From Rutidosis leptorrhynchoides (Eukaryota; Streptophyta; Magnoliopsida; Asterales; Asteraceae), in the NCBI RefSeq assembly GCF_046630445.1, contig NC_092333.1:1822001-1886000 (forward strand): a stretch of 64,000 bases of DNA. Reading direction: 5' to 3'. Positions 60,631-64,000 of this stretch are shown piece after piece. Position 1 is the first letter of the stretch. Every line of letters starts with the position of its first letter. The notes under the pieces were generated by a model that searched no databases, was not told where the DNA came from, and was given only the letters and a program-made list of their open reading frames with translations. The translations under genes and the position numbers were made by a program.

Positions 60631-61406
60631 GGGACCTAGGCTAAAGCTTTTCATGCACCAAAACAATTCTCACAATCCTCTCTCAACAACCAATCTCTCT
60701 CTCCCTCCCTCTCTTGGTTACGGCCAAGAAATCATCACCACACCACCACCATCTTCAAGTGATCTTCAAGCAATCTTCATAGTGTTCATCAAGATCTTCA
60801 AACGTGTTCTTGGTTTGCAAGTGTTTTTGATCTTCATCTTCAAAGTGTTCTTCATCTTTTCTTGTTATTTTTCTTCATCATCATTAACGTATGATCCAAG
60901 ATCTTAAAAATTTTAATCTTTCTTTCAATACATAATTCATGCATGTTCTTGATCTTGCTCATTCATACTCATGATCTTATGCAAACATATATACATATAC
61001 AAAAAAAAATATAAATATACATATGCATGCATACCTACGGTTGTAAAAAAAAGAAGATTTTGATCTCCAAAACCCTAAAACATAATCATGTTATGATATC
61101 ACACATGTTTGTTAATTGTAAAAAAAATATATATATACATATATACATATATATACGGCGCATACATATATATATATAAAAAAATATACACATATACATA
61201 CATACACGACTAGGAAAAAAAAGGGAAGTGGTTAGATCCTAAAAACCCTAGAGATTTGCTAAAGATTTGTTAGTGCTTAAAAATGGAAACAAGATATATA
61301 CATACTATATATACATATACGGTTTACATATATAAAAAAATATATATTTTCTATATATATATATATATACATATATATACGGTATATATATAAAAAAATA
61401 AAAACT

Positions 61407-61408
<2 letters not shown>

Positions 61409-61481
<73 letters not shown>
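61409..61481. repeat. (TA)n microsatellite
   Basis: About 36 AT units, preceded by several shorter ATATAC runs (61110-61400) and followed by dispersed AAACCCTAA phrases to about 61690. Confidence 0.9.
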
Positions 61482-61484
<3 letters not shown>

Positions 61485-63077
61485 TAAATAAAACCCTAAT
61501 TAAATCTAACCCTAATTATTAAACTCTAATTTATTACCTAAACCCTAAACATTAATTAAAACCCTAATCATTACTTTACTAAACCCTAAACCTAATACTA
61601 CTTTAATACTATTAAACATTTATTACTTAAACCCCAATTATTTATTTATTATTAAAACCTAACTACTCTAATTAATTAAAACCCTAATACTACTACATAC
61701 TACTACTTATACACTTATACTATTACTAACACTTATAAATATACTACTTATAGTATAACACACGATTACAATAGTCATTCACGATAACGTGAGGATTACT
61801 CAAACGTCAACGCTACTTAAGGCCTAGGGTGATCCTTGGTACCACTATGGGACTCTTGTAGATCTCGAATGCCAAACATAGATTTTGGTCAAGAAATCCT
61901 GGGCCAACCGATAAAAATTGGTCATTCTGGTGACTCGATGGTGGAATAGATGTTTGGGTATGGTGCACAATGTCAAACCCGATTATAGTAATCATACACT
62001 CGCTTGCACACTTAATAAGTGGTAGACTTATTAAGGACAACTCACTAGTGTTCAACACTAACTTACTAAAAATGGAAACTTACTAAAAGTACTAAAATGG
62101 AAACTTAGTAAAACAAACTATACTTAAACACTTGCATACATAAACTTAAAATTGGGCAAAAACATTTAACTACTCTTAAAATGTCATTAGATTGACTTTC
62201 TGCTCACGTTCATCCAACTCTTCTATTCCAAGGAATAACAACTCTCTTTTACTTACTAAGGTGAACTCATAGCCCCACTTACTATTGCGCAATTTATTTT
62301 AACTTTGGGGTGAGACACATGCTACTTTTACTATTTACAATTTGAACACAAGTACCAACTGTTAAACTATGCTATACCTGGCTATGTCCAACCAAGTCCC
62401 TACAGTGATATTTTTAATTGCTCATTAAATGCATTCTTAATTATTGGGGTAGGCCTATCGGGAGTAACGTCCCCGATACATTTAACCAAGTCATTGTATT
62501 ACTTAATAATGAAATTAAACCGACAAGGATATCACAACTTGTCATTGGGGCAAACTTGAATGTTTAGTCTAAATATCACGAACTGGTATAACTTTTTGAT
62601 CTGCAAGATCAACTTTATAAACAAAAATCTTGTGGTCTAAAACAACGGTCAAACTTAATTGTTAAACCTATGATTTCACTCAATCATTTTTGGTTGACAC
62701 TTTAGCATGTTTTGTCTCAGGTGCTGAATGATCAAGTTTACTTACCTACTGCTTATGTGATGCTACTTGGACTTAGGATCAAGAACTATCGCATTTATTA
62801 TTCTTGCATTTGAAACATTTACTTTATTGTAATTTCCATTCTTGTAACGACATTTCATTTTCCGCTGCGTACTCAATAAAGTTTATTTTTATCATATAGT
62901 ATTATTCTCGTATATTATAATATGTTGGTTGCTAGCTAGGGTGCCTTAGAAATCTAGGAAACTATAGCCTCTCCTGCCTTAGACTTAAAGCACTTAGGAT
63001 TGCCTTATAATCGTAACAATTTTACTTTGATATTCTTGGCTTAAAATGCTAATCAAAGTCTCTTTACTAATGTTAGG

Positions 63078-63833
63078 ATGTCAAGCTCAAGCGTTAATCA
63101 ACCAAACAAAATGACTCTCTTCAAATCATCTGAAGAAATGGCTCGCTTTAAACCTACCATCGAAGCAGGTACTGGATACTCTTTCGCTGAAAGACCAGTC
63201 CAAAGTCCACCTTATGGCCTTGGTGGTCCTCCCTCACCAAACTATAGTCCGGATACTTTACCTAAGTCTCCCGACTACTACCCGACCCCGAGAATTGAAG
63301 ACAAGGGGAAACGCCCTGCTGATTTTAAAGAAGATGACCCGTCTAAGAAAAGAGCCCGATCTCCTTCTTATGATAACCATAACGCCATGTGTGAAATCTT
63401 GAATCTGCGAACGACTACCGAGAAGAACTTTGATGGGTTGCTTCGCCATGTTGCAAGGGTCGAGGCTCGAATGGATGAAAAAGACCGAGTGATCAAGAAA
63501 CTTTTGGAGGAAAATGCTGAGTTAAAGAAAGAGATAAAGTTGGTGAAGTATGAAAATGAAAGAAGTGCCCGATAGGGGAAACAATCTCTCGCTCATTTGA
63601 AAGAAAATGTCGACTCTAGATTGAAGGTGGAGGAAAACCGTGTGAAACACCAACTTACTCTAAGAGACTACGAATGCAATGTAGTCAATAGTAGGGTTAC
63701 AAATCTCTATGATAATCTCGAGTTCCTGCATGAGAAACAAAAGGCGAAGAACGAGAAAGTTGAGGATTTTATGAAGAAGGTTGAGGACGAGAAGAAGAAA
63801 TATGAAGACTACTTCAATCTTAATATTTCCTAG
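63078..63833 (+). pseudogene. Coiled-coil ORF region, unidentified
   Basis: Starts MSSSSVNQPNKMTLFKSSEE at the first ATG after the probable spliced leader. It has a proline/serine/tyrosine-rich segment (SPNYSPDTLPKSPDYYPTP), a basic motif (SKKRARSPS) that may act as a nuclear signal, and long heptad-rich, lysine/glutamate-rich stretches predicted as coiled coil (KDRVIKKLLEENAELKKEIK). The end is again charged coiled coil. It is open apart from about one break. I do not recognise the family. Its place just behind an LTR-like unit suggests an element-encoded gag-like or accessory protein, but no zinc knuckle or capsid motif is visible, and a host gene cannot be excluded. Confidence 0.4.
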
Positions 63834-64000
63834 TTTATTTTTCCAATTTCTTGTCTATGTAAAGGCTATGCCTTAAACTATTTCTATTTCCGAATCGTGT
63901 ATTAAAAAGGCTTATTTAATGCCTCGTTCTAATGATATAAAGTGTTCTATTAATATCATGTGATATCAATGCTTTATTTTATTCATACTTGTAATTGCTC
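63834..64000. other. Window end, noncoding
   Basis: AT-rich sequence with no further ORF; any continuation of the 60173 unit lies outside the window. Confidence 0.5.

Larger units (their letters stand above)
60173..63077 (+). mobile_element. Probable LTR-type promoter and leader
   Basis: Begins TATAACGACCCTCATTTTTC, a start style common to plant LTRs. It contains a TATA box (60623), a C/T-rich leader (60660-60760) like that in element A, a donor-like AAC|GTATGA at about 60889, and a pyrimidine-rich acceptor TTTTGTCTCAG ending at about 62721. A poly(A)-signal-like AATAAA is at 62875-62880. The putative intron holds long (TA)n and CCCTAA-rich AT DNA. Neither a second LTR nor a primer site was found in the window, so family and boundaries stay open. 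Confidence 0.4.

Overview
The window is nuclear DNA of a flowering plant, AT-rich and made mostly of transposons. One host gene is clearly recognisable: an expansin-like A gene (EXLA) on the minus strand at 26723-30297. Its five exons join in phase into a 268-residue protein. The LTR families (Athila and Tekay-type chromoviruses with 2-kb LTRs) and the repeat vocabulary look like a eudicot, probably Asteraceae. The family-level placement is an inference from memory and was not searched.

Layout. 1-3084: noncoding DNA with microsatellites and one arm of a dispersed inverted repeat. 3085-19599: a 16.5-kb minus-strand Athila element with near-identical LTRs, ATCTT target duplication, tRNA-Asp-type primer site, broken gag-pol and an open 450-codon ORF in the env position. 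19605-25092: the other side of that insertion site, holding exon-like scraps on the minus strand and a perfect-period tandem array of five 450-bp units that look like a promoter plus first exon. 26070-26153: the opposite arm of the inverted repeat seen at 1572. 26182-26605: a palindrome-rich MITE just past the 3' end of EXLA. 26723-30297: EXLA, whose fourth intron contains two (TA)n-flanked MITEs, one of them split by a hAT-like foldback element.

30368-36302: intergenic DNA and a probable 3-kb terminal-inverted-repeat element holding the 3' end of a Ty1/copia element. 36713-45905: a Tekay-type chromovirus (element A), ACTAG duplication. 47400-59990: a four-level nest. A Harbinger-like remnant was hit by a Stowaway-type MITE, that by a MULE, and that by a second Tekay-type chromovirus (element B, 48077-57178). 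60029-64000: one end of another Stowaway-like MITE, then an LTR-like promoter and leader followed by an unidentified coiled-coil ORF region.

The most interesting structural signal is in the LTRs of elements A and B. Both carry arrays of short hairpins whose stems differ from unit to unit but stay self-complementary. In both they sit inside what looks like a leader intron with a shared pre-acceptor motif. A second LTR-linked pattern is the presence of paired GC-rich palindromes at fixed spacing within each family. I saw no CRISPR array, no rRNA or tRNA gene, and no bacterial-style gene cluster.
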